Assembly (NCBI RefSeq): GCF_009882985.1
Contig: NZ_WTUZ01000020.1
Span: 255,064 to 319,063 of the forward strand
Length of the DNA: 64,000 nucleotides
Direction: 5' to 3'
From: Paenibacillus silvestris
Lineage (GTDB): Bacteria; Bacillota; Bacilli; Paenibacillales; NBRC-103111
Positions 7,803 through 15,799 of this stretch are shown here, in pieces. Both the position numbers and the translations under genes were made by a program. Under the pieces are notes generated by a model. The model did not search any database. It was not told the DNA's origin and worked only from the letters and a program-made list of their open reading frames with translations. Each line of letters opens with the position of its first letter. Positions within the stretch are counted from its first letter, which is position 1.

Positions 7803-8168
7803 TTGAACAATCAAATGCCACAAATGCGATACGCCATTCTCAAGCTCGACCAGCAAGTAGAATTTGTTGCGATGCCATCTTCTTATTCCTATCAACTCAC
7901 AGCACTGAATCAAAGATTGCACAAAGAATTAGATAAACTGACTGCAGATGATGTCCCTCAGCTTCCTAGAGTGATTGCAGAATGTGATGATTTGGAGCTA
8001 ATCGGCACGACGTATACGCTTATCCAAGGACTAGAGTATATCAATCGTTTGGAACAATCCTTTGCCGGGATTCAGGAGAAAGCCTATCCGCTGGTTTCGC
8101 TGCTAACTGAAATCCGCGCCCTTCAAGCACAGCTCGAACAGTGGTACGAAGAGGAATTTGAAGCTTAA
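7803..8168 (+). CDS. Conserved hypothetical protein, 121 residues
   Basis: I do not recognise a family. The protein is acidic at the C-terminus, mostly helical by composition, and has no signal peptide or membrane segment. The start is uncertain: a TTG at 7803 lies only 2 nt after AGAGAGG, and an ATG at 7815 lies 14 nt after it. It is divergent from the sprT-like gene and precedes a 54-residue ORF on the same strand. The codon pattern and clean ribosome-site region suggest a real gene, but no function is supported. Confidence 0.65.
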   Translation: MNNQMPQMRYAILKLDQQVEFVAMPSSYSYQLTALNQRLHKELDKLTADDVPQLPRVIAECDDLELIGTTYTLIQGLEYINRLEQSFAGIQEKAYPLVSLLTEIRALQAQLEQWYEEEFEA

Positions 8169-8242
8169 TGTCATAAGGACCTGCACCCTACTCCCCTTTC
8201 CTTCATATGCTATAAGTACATGGCGAAGAAGGGGATGGGCAT

Positions 8243-8407
8243 ATGCCGCAATGGCTCTGTAATCAATTAATGCGGGCCTTCCAGAACAAAAACCGCAGAC
8301 AAATCCGATTGCTGAATGATAGCTGGTACTTTTACCGCACCCGCCGCTCACAAGAGGAGTGGCCTGACACCCAATCGACGGACGGACCGGGCAAACGTAA
8401 ATTCTGA
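8243..8407 (+). CDS. Small basic hypothetical protein, 54 residues
   Basis: ATG at 8243 with AAGGGG 8 nt upstream, ending at TGA 8405-8407 and followed at once by a good terminator. The peptide begins MPQWLCNQLMRAF and is rich in Arg, Gln, Asn and aromatic residues (SWYFYRTRR), with no membrane helix. It is too short for most gene callers. The ribosome site plus terminator support it, and it may be cotranscribed with the 121-residue gene. Function unknown. Confidence 0.55.
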   Translation: MPQWLCNQLMRAFQNKNRRQIRLLNDSWYFYRTRRSQEEWPDTQSTDGPGKRKF

Positions 8408-8408
8408 T

Positions 8409-8449
8409 AAAAGGGCTAGTACTTGTTTGAGACAGGTGCTGGCTTTTTT
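8409..8449 (+). terminator. Rho-independent terminator
   Basis: AAAAGGGCTAGTACTTG pairs, with G-U pairs and mismatches, with CAGGTGCTGGC and is followed by six T residues. It comes directly after the 54-residue ORF. Confidence 0.75.
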
Positions 8450-8494
8450 GCCATAACCGGTACATAGAAGCAGCAAGCATAAATGAAAAATATG

Positions 8495-8523
8495 TTGCAT
8501 ATTTGAAATGAGCCCACTATACT
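8495..8523 (+). promoter_or_regulatory. SigA-type promoter upstream of a short leader
   Basis: -35 TTGCAT (8495-8500), a 17-bp spacer and -10 TATACT (8518-8523). A terminator-like hairpin follows about 30 nt after the predicted transcription start, before the gene at 8636. Confidence 0.6.
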
Positions 8524-8553
8524 GTAAATAAATGTAATAGTCCGTCCGAGTGA

Positions 8554-8600
8554 AGCACACTCGATTCAGCAGAATAATCTGCGGGTCGGTGTGTTTTTTT
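8554..8600 (+). terminator. Leader terminator (attenuator or end of a small RNA)
   Basis: AGCACACTCGATTCAGCAG pairs imperfectly with CTGCGGGTCGGTGTG, followed by seven T residues. Only about 70 nt would be transcribed from the promoter at 8495-8523 before termination, and the next gene starts 36 nt further on. Confidence 0.6.
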
Positions 8601-8635
8601 GTTATCTAAACATGTATAAAGGGAGCTGAAGATCT

Positions 8636-8968
8636 ATGGTTTTGCGTCGCAGAACGAAAAAAATTCAAGCAAACAACGTGTATTTGCTGCATGAAAGGAA
8701 ATCATCTTATTCCGTACCTAACAACCCAACCTCTTATACACCATTTCTGTGGGAGTTAAGGAAGCAGGTTATTCTAGGCGTTGCGAGTCGCTGTAATGGC
8801 CTGATTCGCATCCAGGACATCGCTGCCGAATGTAATGTCCCTTATCGCGTAGCGGCCGAATGGCTGACCCGTTTAGTGCATGAAGACATGCTCATTGCGG
8901 TCGTTGGCCAACAAAACTCCGTTGTATATTCCATGAAGGAGGTGGGACAGCCTCCCAATGAGGATTAA
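8636..8968 (+). CDS. Hypothetical protein with a winged-helix-like segment, 110 residues
   Basis: ATG with AAGGGAG 10 nt upstream. The first 35 residues are basic and polar. Residues about 60-100 (IRIQDIAAECNVPYRVAAEWL then a short turn and VVYSM) look like a helix-turn-helix followed by a wing, so DNA binding is possible (inference from pattern only). A short promoter-terminator leader precedes it, hinting at attenuation. It is convergent with tex. I know no named family for it. Confidence 0.65.
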   Translation: MVLRRRTKKIQANNVYLLHERKSSYSVPNNPTSYTPFLWELRKQVILGVASRCNGLIRIQDIAAECNVPYRVAAEWLTRLVHEDMLIAVVGQQNSVVYSMKEVGQPPNED

Positions 8969-9047
8969 TTTCAATTTCTGATTGGAGAGGATGATGTGGA
9001 CATTAACAAAGACATTAGAATGATGAGAGGATGATAGAGAAAAAATC

Positions 9048-9085
9048 AAAAAAAAAGCAGCCGGCAGCTCATCGCCGCCAACTGC
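9048..9085 (-). terminator. Rho-independent terminator of tex
   Basis: GCAGTTGGCGGC and GCTGCCGGCTGC form a 12-bp G/C-rich stem (with G-U pairs) around a 5-nt loop, followed on the minus strand by a long T run. It is 11 nt after the tex stop. Confidence 0.9.
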
Positions 9086-9096
9086 TATCTAATTGC

Positions 9097-11430
9097 TTAT
9101 TGCTGCGGCTTTTTCATGGTCAAGCCAACGCGACCTTTTTTCTGATCCACGTTCAGCACCCATACCTGAACGATGTCTCCAACGGAAACAACATCCATTG
9201 GATGTTTCACGAAGCCATTCTTGAGCTGGGAGATGTGCACCAGCCCATCGTTCTTAATGCCGATATCGACGAAAGCGCCGAAGTCGATAACATTGCGCAC
9301 CGTGCCGGTCAATTCCATGCCCGGCACAAGGTCCTCCAGCTGAAGCACGTCCGTGCGGAAGATCGGCGCGGGGACTTCTTCCCGCGGATCCCGCCCAGGA
9401 CGCTGCAGGCTGTCTAAGATGTCCCGCAGCGTCGGGACACCAACGCCCAGCTTCGGAGCCATCTCCTCCGGCTCCAGCGTTTGCAGCAGCGATAGAAGCT
9501 GCTGCGAGCCCAGTTGCGCCAGTTCTATGCGCAGCTCCTTGAACAGCCGATCCACCACGTCGTAAGACTCCGGATGGATCGGGGTGTTGTCCAGCGGGTT
9601 CCCGCCGCCGGGAATCCGCATGAACCCGACACACTGCTCGAAGGTTTTCGCGCCAAGGCGCGGAACCTTCGACAGCTCCTGTCGGGAATTGAACTTGCCG
9701 TGCTCCTCGCGATACTTGACGATGTTTTTGGCCAGCGTCGCGTTCACACCCGACACGTACGAGAGCAAAGACGGGGACGCCGTGTTCAGGTCCACGCCGA
9801 CATGGTTCACGGCCGACTCTACGACGGCCTTCAAGTTCTCATCCAGACGCTTCTGCGAAACGTCATGCTGATACTGCCCGACGCCGATGGCCTTCGGCTC
9901 GATCTTAACAAGCTCCGCGAGCGGGTCTTGCAGCCTCCGCGCAATCGAGATCGCGCTGCGCTCGGCGACGTCGAGCTCAGGGAACTCCGTCTGCGCCAGC
10001 TTCGACGCGGAGTACACGCTCGCCCCCGCTTCGCTGACGATCAAGTACTTGAGCTTCTGCTCCTTGATCTCCGCAATCAGCTCCGCCACAAACTGCTCCG
10101 TTTCACGGGAAGCCGTTCCATTCCCAATGACGATCAGCTCGACGCCGTGCTTGCTGATCAATTGCTTGAACTTCGCCTTCGCTTCCGCCACCTTATTATT
10201 AGGAGGTGTTGGGTACGTCACGGCGATTTCAAGCATTTTCCCGGTGTCGTCGATGACAGCCAGCTTACAGCCTGTCCGGTAAGCGGGATCGACACCGAGC
10301 ACTACGTGCCCTTTGACGGGTGCTTGGAGCAGCAGATTACGCAGATTTTCTGCGAAAATCTTAATCGCTTGCTCCTCGCCCATCTCTGTCATTTCCCCGC
10401 GCACTTCGCGCTCGATGGACGGTGCGATTAGACGCTTGTAAGCATCTTCGACAATCGCACGAAGCACATCTTGTACTATCGATTGTCCTTTAATAGTCTG
10501 CCTAGCTATATAATCATGAATTTTATCTACCGCAACGACCAAGTTAACCTTGAGAATTTCCTCGCGCTCTCCGCGATTGATAGCAAGGATACGGTGAGGT
10601 GGGAGACGTTTCACTGGCTCCTGATAAGCATAGTACATCTCATAGACGGACTCAGCCTTTGCATCTTTTGCTTCTGTATGTAAAATCCCTTGATCCTGTG
10701 TGTATCTACGCACCCAGGCTCTAATCTTAGCATCGTCTGCCATGTTCTCCGCTAAGATGTCCATCGCGCCTTGGATGGCGTCTGCAGCGCTTGCTACCTG
10801 CTTGTCCGCGTTTATGTATCGCTCCGCTTCTTGCTCCAGCGAGCCTTGTCTAGGCTGCTTCCAGATCCAATCGGCTAGCGGCTCTAGGCCACGCTCTTTG
10901 GCTACACTTGCTCTCGTTTTCCGTTTTTGACGATACGGTCTATAGAGATCTTCGATTTCTTGCAGCTTTGCAGCGCCTTCAATCGATTTGCGCAGATCAC
11001 TCGTCAGCTTCCCCTGCTCATCGATCAAACGCACGACCTCCAGCTTGCGATCCTCAAGGTTGCGTAAATACTGCAAACGCTCCTCGATGTCTCGCAGCTG
11101 GTTTTCATCCAGCTCACCCGTCATTTCTTTCCGGTACCGCGCGATAAAAGGAATGGTATTCCCCTCATCCAGAAGTCCCATCGTCGTTTTCACTTTACCT
11201 GTGGGCAATTGCAGCTCAGCAGAAATCTGCTTTAAGATTCGCTCTTGGATCTCCGCTTTCTTTTCTTCCGAGAGGACGACTTTCTCCTTAGGCTCTTCCT
11301 CGTATTTGTTCTTAGCTCCCTTGCTTCCTGGCTGCTCTTCTGCTGTGCTTTCCACACCGGTGTTACCGGATGTTTCGCTTGCTGCGTGGAACCATTTGTT
11401 CATCATCGTTTCCAATATCATCACAGTCAT
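9097..11430 (-). CDS. tex: Tex-family RNA-binding protein with S1 domain
   Basis: 777 residues. A Lys/Glu-rich N-terminal tail of about 60 residues precedes the conserved Tex core. In order there are the Tex N-terminal helical domain (GNTIPFIARYRKEMTG), the YqgF/RuvX-like fold (GVDPAYRTGCKLAVID), the helix-hairpin-helix part (NTASPSLLSYVSG, VPRLGAKTFEQCVGFMRIP), and a C-terminal S1 RNA-binding domain (LTGTVRNVIDFGAFVDIGIK). Tex proteins act in transcription-associated RNA handling; the mechanism in Firmicutes is not settled. It follows ndoA by 82 bp on the same strand, as ydcI lies downstream of ndoA in Bacillus. The first ATG is taken, but the variable tail makes a later ATG (MMNKW) possible. 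Confidence 0.95.
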   Translation of the reverse strand: MTVMILETMMNKWFHAASETSGNTGVESTAEEQPGSKGAKNKYEEEPKEKVVLSEEKKAEIQERILKQISAELQLPTGKVKTTMGLLDEGNTIPFIARYRKEMTGELDENQLRDIEERLQYLRNLEDRKLEVVRLIDEQGKLTSDLRKSIEGAAKLQEIEDLYRPYRQKRKTRASVAKERGLEPLADWIWKQPRQGSLEQEAERYINADKQVASAADAIQGAMDILAENMADDAKIRAWVRRYTQDQGILHTEAKDAKAESVYEMYYAYQEPVKRLPPHRILAINRGEREEILKVNLVVAVDKIHDYIARQTIKGQSIVQDVLRAIVEDAYKRLIAPSIEREVRGEMTEMGEEQAIKIFAENLRNLLLQAPVKGHVVLGVDPAYRTGCKLAVIDDTGKMLEIAVTYPTPPNNKVAEAKAKFKQLISKHGVELIVIGNGTASRETEQFVAELIAEIKEQKLKYLIVSEAGASVYSASKLAQTEFPELDVAERSAISIARRLQDPLAELVKIEPKAIGVGQYQHDVSQKRLDENLKAVVESAVNHVGVDLNTASPSLLSYVSGVNATLAKNIVKYREEHGKFNSRQELSKVPRLGAKTFEQCVGFMRIPGGGNPLDNTPIHPESYDVVDRLFKELRIELAQLGSQQLLSLLQTLEPEEMAPKLGVGVPTLRDILDSLQRPGRDPREEVPAPIFRTDVLQLEDLVPGMELTGTVRNVIDFGAFVDIGIKNDGLVHISQLKNGFVKHPMDVVSVGDIVQVWVLNVDQKKGRVGLTMKKPQQ

Positions 11431-11512
11431 TCCCCACTTCTACCTGGATTCAAGTATGTATGCAAACCAAAAAACGAGGGAACCACTTACCCCCGTCCGT
11501 TCCAGATCCTAT

Positions 11513-11863
11513 TCAAAATTCTATCAGTCCCACACTAATTTGCAAAGCGTCGTCAACCTTTCGCATCGTCTCTTCATCCAAATGCGTAATTTTGTCCGTA
11601 AGCCGTTGCTTGTCAATCGTTCTGATTTGTTCGAGCAGAATGACCGAGTCTCGATCGAATCCATGCGTCTCCGCGTCGATTTCCACATGCGTGGGTAGCT
11701 TTGCCTTCTGGATTTGAGCTGTAATCGCTGCAACAATCACGGTTGGGCTAAAGCGGTTGCCGATATCATTTTGGATCACTAGAACAGGACGAACTCCTCC
11801 CTGCTCCGACCCTACTACCGGCGAAAGATCTGCGAAAAAAACATCGCCACGTTTCACAATCAC
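11513..11863 (-). CDS. ndoA: EndoA/MazF-type mRNA interferase toxin
   Basis: 116 residues of the PemK/MazF family, beginning [20 protein letters not shown] with the conserved [12 protein letters not shown] and RTIDKQRL segments. It matches the Bacillus NdoA (YdcE) toxin in length and pattern. The known NdoA cleaves single-stranded mRNA at UACAU; the specificity here is inferred. The gene starts 3 bp after the antitoxin ndoAI, and the pair lies downstream of alr as in Bacillus. No truncation or missing core residues are seen. Confidence 0.95.
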   Translation of the reverse strand: MIVKRGDVFFADLSPVVGSEQGGVRPVLVIQNDIGNRFSPTVIVAAITAQIQKAKLPTHVEIDAETHGFDRDSVILLEQIRTIDKQRLTDKITHLDEETMRKVDDALQISVGLIEF

Positions 11864-11866
11864 TTC

Positions 11867-12148
11867 TTACACCCCGCTTACTAAGCGATCAAGCGTTCCG
11901 TCCGCTTCTTCCTCCGCTTGAAAAGCTTCAGATGCCATGCTGAGATTAATTTTCGCCATCTCCATATACCCACGCTGCATGGATTCGCGTAGACTGCGCT
12001 TTTTGCGTTCAATTAAATACAGCTTCATTGCCTGGCGAATAAATTCGCTGCGATTGGAGTTCTCCTTCTCGACAATACCGTCCACTTCTTGCAACAGATT
12101 GTCAGGCAAGCTAATCATGATCCTTTTCGTATTATGCGCATTGCTCAC
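11867..12148 (-). CDS. ndoAI: EndoAI antitoxin, ribbon-helix-helix
   Basis: 93 residues starting at GTG 12148, with GGGGGTG 7 nt upstream; the longer open frame to 12181 has no ribosome site. The N-terminal RHH motif (KRIMISLPDNLLQEVDGI) binds DNA and usually represses its own operon. The acidic C-terminal tail (EAEEEAD-like, FQAEEEADGTLDRL) should wrap the NdoA toxin. Length equals the Bacillus YdcD antitoxin. A TATAAT box lies at 12211-12216, so the pair is probably transcribed from its own promoter as well as by read-through from alr. Confidence 0.93.
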   Translation of the reverse strand: MSNAHNTKRIMISLPDNLLQEVDGIVEKENSNRSEFIRQAMKLYLIERKKRSLRESMQRGYMEMAKINLSMASEAFQAEEEADGTLDRLVSGV

Positions 12149-12210
12149 ACTCTCGCACCCCCAGAAACGATACAAAGACAATATTACCAGTATGTCAACT
12201 TGAAAACCAA

Positions 12211-12216
12211 ATTATA
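12211..12216 (-). promoter_or_regulatory. Candidate -10 box for ndoAI-ndoA
   Basis: TATAAT on the minus strand 63 bp upstream of the antitoxin GTG, in an A/T-rich stretch. A convincing -35 is not seen. An alternative TTGACA (about 12194-12199) lies between this box and the gene but has no good -10. Confidence 0.4.
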
Positions 12217-12364
12217 CAATAGATATATGCACCCAGTATATCAAATATGTTACACCTATGGATATAAGATTCTTCACTACGTATTCGATAGCCTACTCTA
12301 AAATCCCTCTAAAGGAAGGAACATTTTTAAATGGTAAATTCATGAATTAGATGAGACCCAAGAT

Positions 12365-13537
12365 CTAGTAACGATGACGCATCAGCGGATTAATGGCATC
12401 CACTCGCTCGCCGCCGCGCACATACACACGTGCGACCCGATGTGAAATCATGCAAATCACTTCGTAATTAACTGTATCTAGCTGATCAGCGATATCTTCA
12501 GCTGTAATTCGTTGTCCATCCTGCTCCCCGATCAGCACAACCTCATCGAGAGACTGGACATCCTTAACGTCGGACACGTTGATCATACATTGGTCCATAC
12601 ATATTCGACCGACTACCGGCACCCTTTTACCCCGAACCAGAACCTCAGCTTTACCCGAAAGCATTCGTGAATACCCATCCGCATACCCAATTGGCAGCGT
12701 GCCGATCTGCTCTTCGCCTTTTGTATGATAGATCGTTCCATAGCTGACTCCGGAGTCTGGCGGCAATGTTTTGAGATGGACAATACCCGTTTTGAGACTA
12801 AGCACAGGCTTCAACGCAATTTTCGTTTGATCCACATCCCTGGAAGGATATAGCCCATACATTGAAATACCGAGCCGAACCATCGAATACGTGAGACCAG
12901 GCAAATCAATAGCCGCTGCGCTGTTGCCCGCATGTATATATGGAAACTTTACACCTTTATCGGTAAAATAGCTCACAATCCGCTCAAAACGGCGATACTG
13001 CTCCAGCGTATAGCTTTTATCCACTTCATCCGCATTCGCGTAATGCGTGAATAACCCTTCAACCTCCACATTCGGCAGCGTCAACGCTTGCTCGATGAAT
13101 GGAATTGCATCCGCTTCCGTATGCAAGCCAAGCCGACCCATGCCGGTATCCAGCTTAATGTGGATTTTCAGCTTCTTCTTCTGCTGCTGTGCCTGCAATT
13201 CCTTGAGGACATCATAACTATAGACCGCTATGGTAACATCAAGCTCTCGTGCCCGCTCGACTCCCTCTGGCGGCGTATAGCCGAGCACCAGAATAGGTGC
13301 AGTAATCCCTGCATTCCTTAGCTCCAGCGCTTCATCAAAAAACGCCACACCCAAGTAATCCACACCTGCGGCTAAAACCTCTTTGGATACTTCTACAGCC
13401 CCGTGTCCGTACGCATCCGCTTTAACGACTGCCATCTGCTTCATTCCTGCCGGCAGTATCTTCTGAAAACCTTCAATGTTGCTTCGCAGAGCATCTAACG
13501 AAATTTCAACCCACGTGGGACGATAAAAAGCATCCAC
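12365..13537 (-). CDS. alr: Alanine racemase
   Basis: Pyridoxal-phosphate enzyme making D-alanine for peptidoglycan. 390 residues. The PLP lysine is Lys39 in VVKADAYGHG, and the second catalytic region GVSYGTIYHT carries the conserved Tyr near residue 270. The C-terminal beta domain (GRICMDQCMINVSD) is intact. The start has GAGGTG upstream (AGAGGTGAACGCTGGTGG then ATG). It lies between ydcC and ndoAI-ndoA on one strand, as in Bacillus. No internal defects are seen. Confidence 0.96.
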   Translation of the reverse strand: MDAFYRPTWVEISLDALRSNIEGFQKILPAGMKQMAVVKADAYGHGAVEVSKEVLAAGVDYLGVAFFDEALELRNAGITAPILVLGYTPPEGVERARELDVTIAVYSYDVLKELQAQQQKKKLKIHIKLDTGMGRLGLHTEADAIPFIEQALTLPNVEVEGLFTHYANADEVDKSYTLEQYRRFERIVSYFTDKGVKFPYIHAGNSAAAIDLPGLTYSMVRLGISMYGLYPSRDVDQTKIALKPVLSLKTGIVHLKTLPPDSGVSYGTIYHTKGEEQIGTLPIGYADGYSRMLSGKAEVLVRGKRVPVVGRICMDQCMINVSDVKDVQSLDEVVLIGEQDGQRITAEDIADQLDTVNYEVICMISHRVARVYVRGGERVDAINPLMRHRY

Positions 13538-13951
13538 CAGCGTTCACCTCTTTTTCCAAATGCAAAGGACAAGGGAAGGCCCGCTCCATGCGAGCAGCAG
13601 GACTCCCCCTCCAGTAATTCCGAACCCGTTAGGACCGATAAACCTATGTTAAACCGAGTCACGAAACACTGTCAACCGTCCTTTGGGCTTAAATAAGGCA
13701 AAATCGCGTCATATCCGAACGACGCTTTTCATGAGTATGTTTGTTCGCATGTCCATCTCCAACTGGAAATCGGCTGAAGGCTACTGCCCCTGTACATTTG
13801 CCGTACATCTTGCTCTTATGCGAAATATATGATTTTTCCTTGCGTTCATCTCACTATTGGCACACTTTTCCACATTAAATTTCTCTGATAATCGGTGCAA
13901 AAGCTGTATTCTGGATGTCAAGCTTAAGCTTTTCTGCATAAAAAATGACAA
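13538..13951. other. Gene-free stretch between ydcC and alr
   Basis: 414 bp without an open frame that has a ribosome site. It has to carry the alr promoter unless alr is read through the ydcC terminator. A TTGACA-like hexamer (minus strand, near 13918) has no well-spaced -10. I see no repeat element or conserved RNA structure. Confidence 0.4.
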
Positions 13952-13982
13952 AAAGACCTGCTCCTAAGAGCAGATCTTTATT
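13952..13982 (-). terminator. Rho-independent terminator of ydcC
   Basis: AAAGATCTGCTC and GAGCAGGTCTTTTT form a compact stem followed by T residues, starting 3 nt after the ydcC stop. Confidence 0.85.
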
Positions 13983-13984
13983 GA

Positions 13985-15130
13985 TTACTTGCCGGATTGG
14001 CCTTCCGTTGCCATCGCCACTTTAATCATTTCATTCGTCGGCAAATCGCCTGTCGTTAATCTGAACTCTACGCCGTCATTCGTCCAAGTAAGAGTCTTCT
14101 TATCTTCCCCTGTGAGAACGCCAATCGTGAAGCCCAGATCCACAATATCACCTGGCTGCAAAGACACCGACTTCGCCTGAGGTCTAACCTCAACCATACT
14201 GAAGTTGTACTTCCCTTTGTATCTCAAAAGAACAGCCGCGTCTTCACCGAGCTTCATATCCGTAATATCCTGCTTCACGACATCCTTAGGCAGATAACTC
14301 GGCTCAATAATACCGATACTTTGCGGTTTGCTTGCAGCGGCATTTGGCTTCGTTGCATCCGTTTTTGTACCTGTGGAAGTTTGATCGGATTGCCCGCCTG
14401 TTGCGGACAAGTTTTTGTCCGTTACACTGGCCGCTGGATGATCAGCATCCGTGACCTTAACATCGGACATCGTCGGCAATGTCTGCATGTTCCAGCTCGT
14501 CATGTTGCGCTCCATTTGGAAGAAATCCTTATCAAACTTCGCATCGAACTCGAACTTCGTGAAATTCACCTGCACCATCACATTTTGGTTCGTATCCGAG
14601 ACTTGAACCTGCGTTGGTGCCAGTGTCTTTTTATTCAGCCAAATTTTCTGGCGAGACAGCTGCTCATTCTGATAATTCGCCGCCACGTCGAACACGTACG
14701 TATCATTGTCCGTTGTAAACTGGCGATCCTTGTCCGCGATAATGCTTCTAGCTAGAGATTGGAACAAGTATACTTGTCCTTGATTCTCCGGCCAATCGCT
14801 TTGGAAACGGAAGCTTTTCTTCAGATGCGGCGTTAAAACAAACACGCCCTCTTCATTACGCAGCACAATTTGCGTTACATCCTTCGATGCATTGGTCAGC
14901 GAAATCCGGTAGAAATGCTCCGGCGAGAACGCCACCTCCACCTGATATTCCTGCGGCTGTGACCCCGTGTGCAAAATCATGCTGCCTGAAGCCTGATAGC
15001 TATCCGCTTTGCTGATCACATGATCCAAATCCTTTACGATAGATCCTGCATCTTTCTTGCCTATCCCGCATCCTGCGAGAACCAATGCTAAGCACATCAC
15101 CACTGCTACCATCCATGTGACCCGGCGCAT
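13985..15130 (-). CDS. ydcC: YdcC/LolA-like lipoprotein with DUF4367-like C-terminus
   Basis: 381 residues. The signal peptide ends in lipobox VLAGC (Cys21). The first about 200 residues have the LolA/LppX-like beta fold pattern (YQASGSMILHTG, QKIWLNKKTLAPTQVQV). A Ser/Thr-rich linker follows near residues 215-265, and then a C-terminal domain of about 110 residues resembles DUF4367 (PSYLPKDV, TWTNDGVEFRLTTGDLP). Such proteins are membrane-anchored outside the cell. In sporulating bacilli the gene precedes alr, as here. The start has GAGGGGATGATCGA then ATG. Its molecular role is unknown. Confidence 0.88.
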   Translation of the reverse strand: MRRVTWMVAVVMCLALVLAGCGIGKKDAGSIVKDLDHVISKADSYQASGSMILHTGSQPQEYQVEVAFSPEHFYRISLTNASKDVTQIVLRNEEGVFVLTPHLKKSFRFQSDWPENQGQVYLFQSLARSIIADKDRQFTTDNDTYVFDVAANYQNEQLSRQKIWLNKKTLAPTQVQVSDTNQNVMVQVNFTKFEFDAKFDKDFFQMERNMTSWNMQTLPTMSDVKVTDADHPAASVTDKNLSATGGQSDQTSTGTKTDATKPNAAASKPQSIGIIEPSYLPKDVVKQDITDMKLGEDAAVLLRYKGKYNFSMVEVRPQAKSVSLQPGDIVDLGFTIGVLTGEDKKTLTWTNDGVEFRLTTGDLPTNEMIKVAMATEGQSGK

Positions 15131-15232
15131 TCGATCATCCCCTCACTCATGATTAACATCAACATAGTACATGCATATGAGGGGACTTGGACGATTATGC
15201 AGCCAAGCTACCAGCTTGGACGGATTTAGGCA

Positions 15233-15272
15233 AAAAAAATAAGACTAGCTCCAGATTCGTCTAATCTTACTC
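15233..15272 (-). terminator. Rho-independent terminator after the coiled-coil gene
   Basis: Minus-strand AAGATTAGACGAATCTGGAG pairs imperfectly with CTAGTCTTATT, followed by eight T residues, a few nt beyond the stop at 15275. The same stem sequence recurs in the terminator at 19485-19522. Confidence 0.75.
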
Positions 15273-15274
15273 AT

Positions 15275-15601
15275 TTATCTCACTAATTTAAGTGTACGAA
15301 TACTGGCTGCATGCTCCATCATCGTTACAGCAATTCCTGCAATTTGCTCACCTTGCTGCACTTGAACTTGTTTGATTTCCTGTAGAGTGTCGTCTACTTT
15401 TGAGATTCTGTTATCCAGATTACCCATACGATCTTCCATGCTGCCCATGCTGTTTTCCATACTACCCATGCGGTCTTCTAGATTACCCATGCGTCTGTCC
15501 ATATTGTCAACTCTGTCTTTAATGGCTTTAACATCCGCGCCAATTTCATTAATTCTACCGAGCATGGCACTTAAAAACTCACGATCCGTCATTTCAGCCA
15601 T
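15275..15601 (-). CDS. Small coiled-coil protein with heptad repeats, 108 residues
   Basis: Residues about 15-85 are a run of heptads, with five tandem seven-residue units of the form RMGNLED / SMGSMED / RISKVDD. This predicts a long parallel coiled coil. There is no membrane helix or signal. The ATG has GGAGGAG 6 nt upstream, and a TATAAT box lies at 15639-15644 on the minus strand. The 21-bp DNA periodicity of the middle units suggests expansion by duplication. Short coiled-coil proteins of this look occur in Paenibacillus and Bacillus, but I cannot name a function. Confidence 0.75.
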   Translation of the reverse strand: MAEMTDREFLSAMLGRINEIGADVKAIKDRVDNMDRRMGNLEDRMGSMENSMGSMEDRMGNLDNRISKVDDTLQEIKQVQVQQGEQIAGIAVTMMEHAASIRTLKLVR

Positions 15602-15799
15602 CTAGAACTCCTCCAAACAATAAAACTTAAGTGCTTTAATTATAACCTAGGTGAAGAGCAAAAAGAATCCCTCAAAAAAATGAATTCACCTGTTTAATCA
15701 ATTAAATTCAGCTCATCTTCAGGTTCTAGACATATTTATTTCACAGTCATCTGGCAAAATGTTCTATTGAAGAACTTTCCATGACCCGGAGGAATTGCA

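Noticed and set aside
9514..10431. 305-codon plus-strand frame opposite tex
   Set aside because: Arg/Leu-rich shadow frame of a G/C-rich gene with no start signal or recognisable domain.
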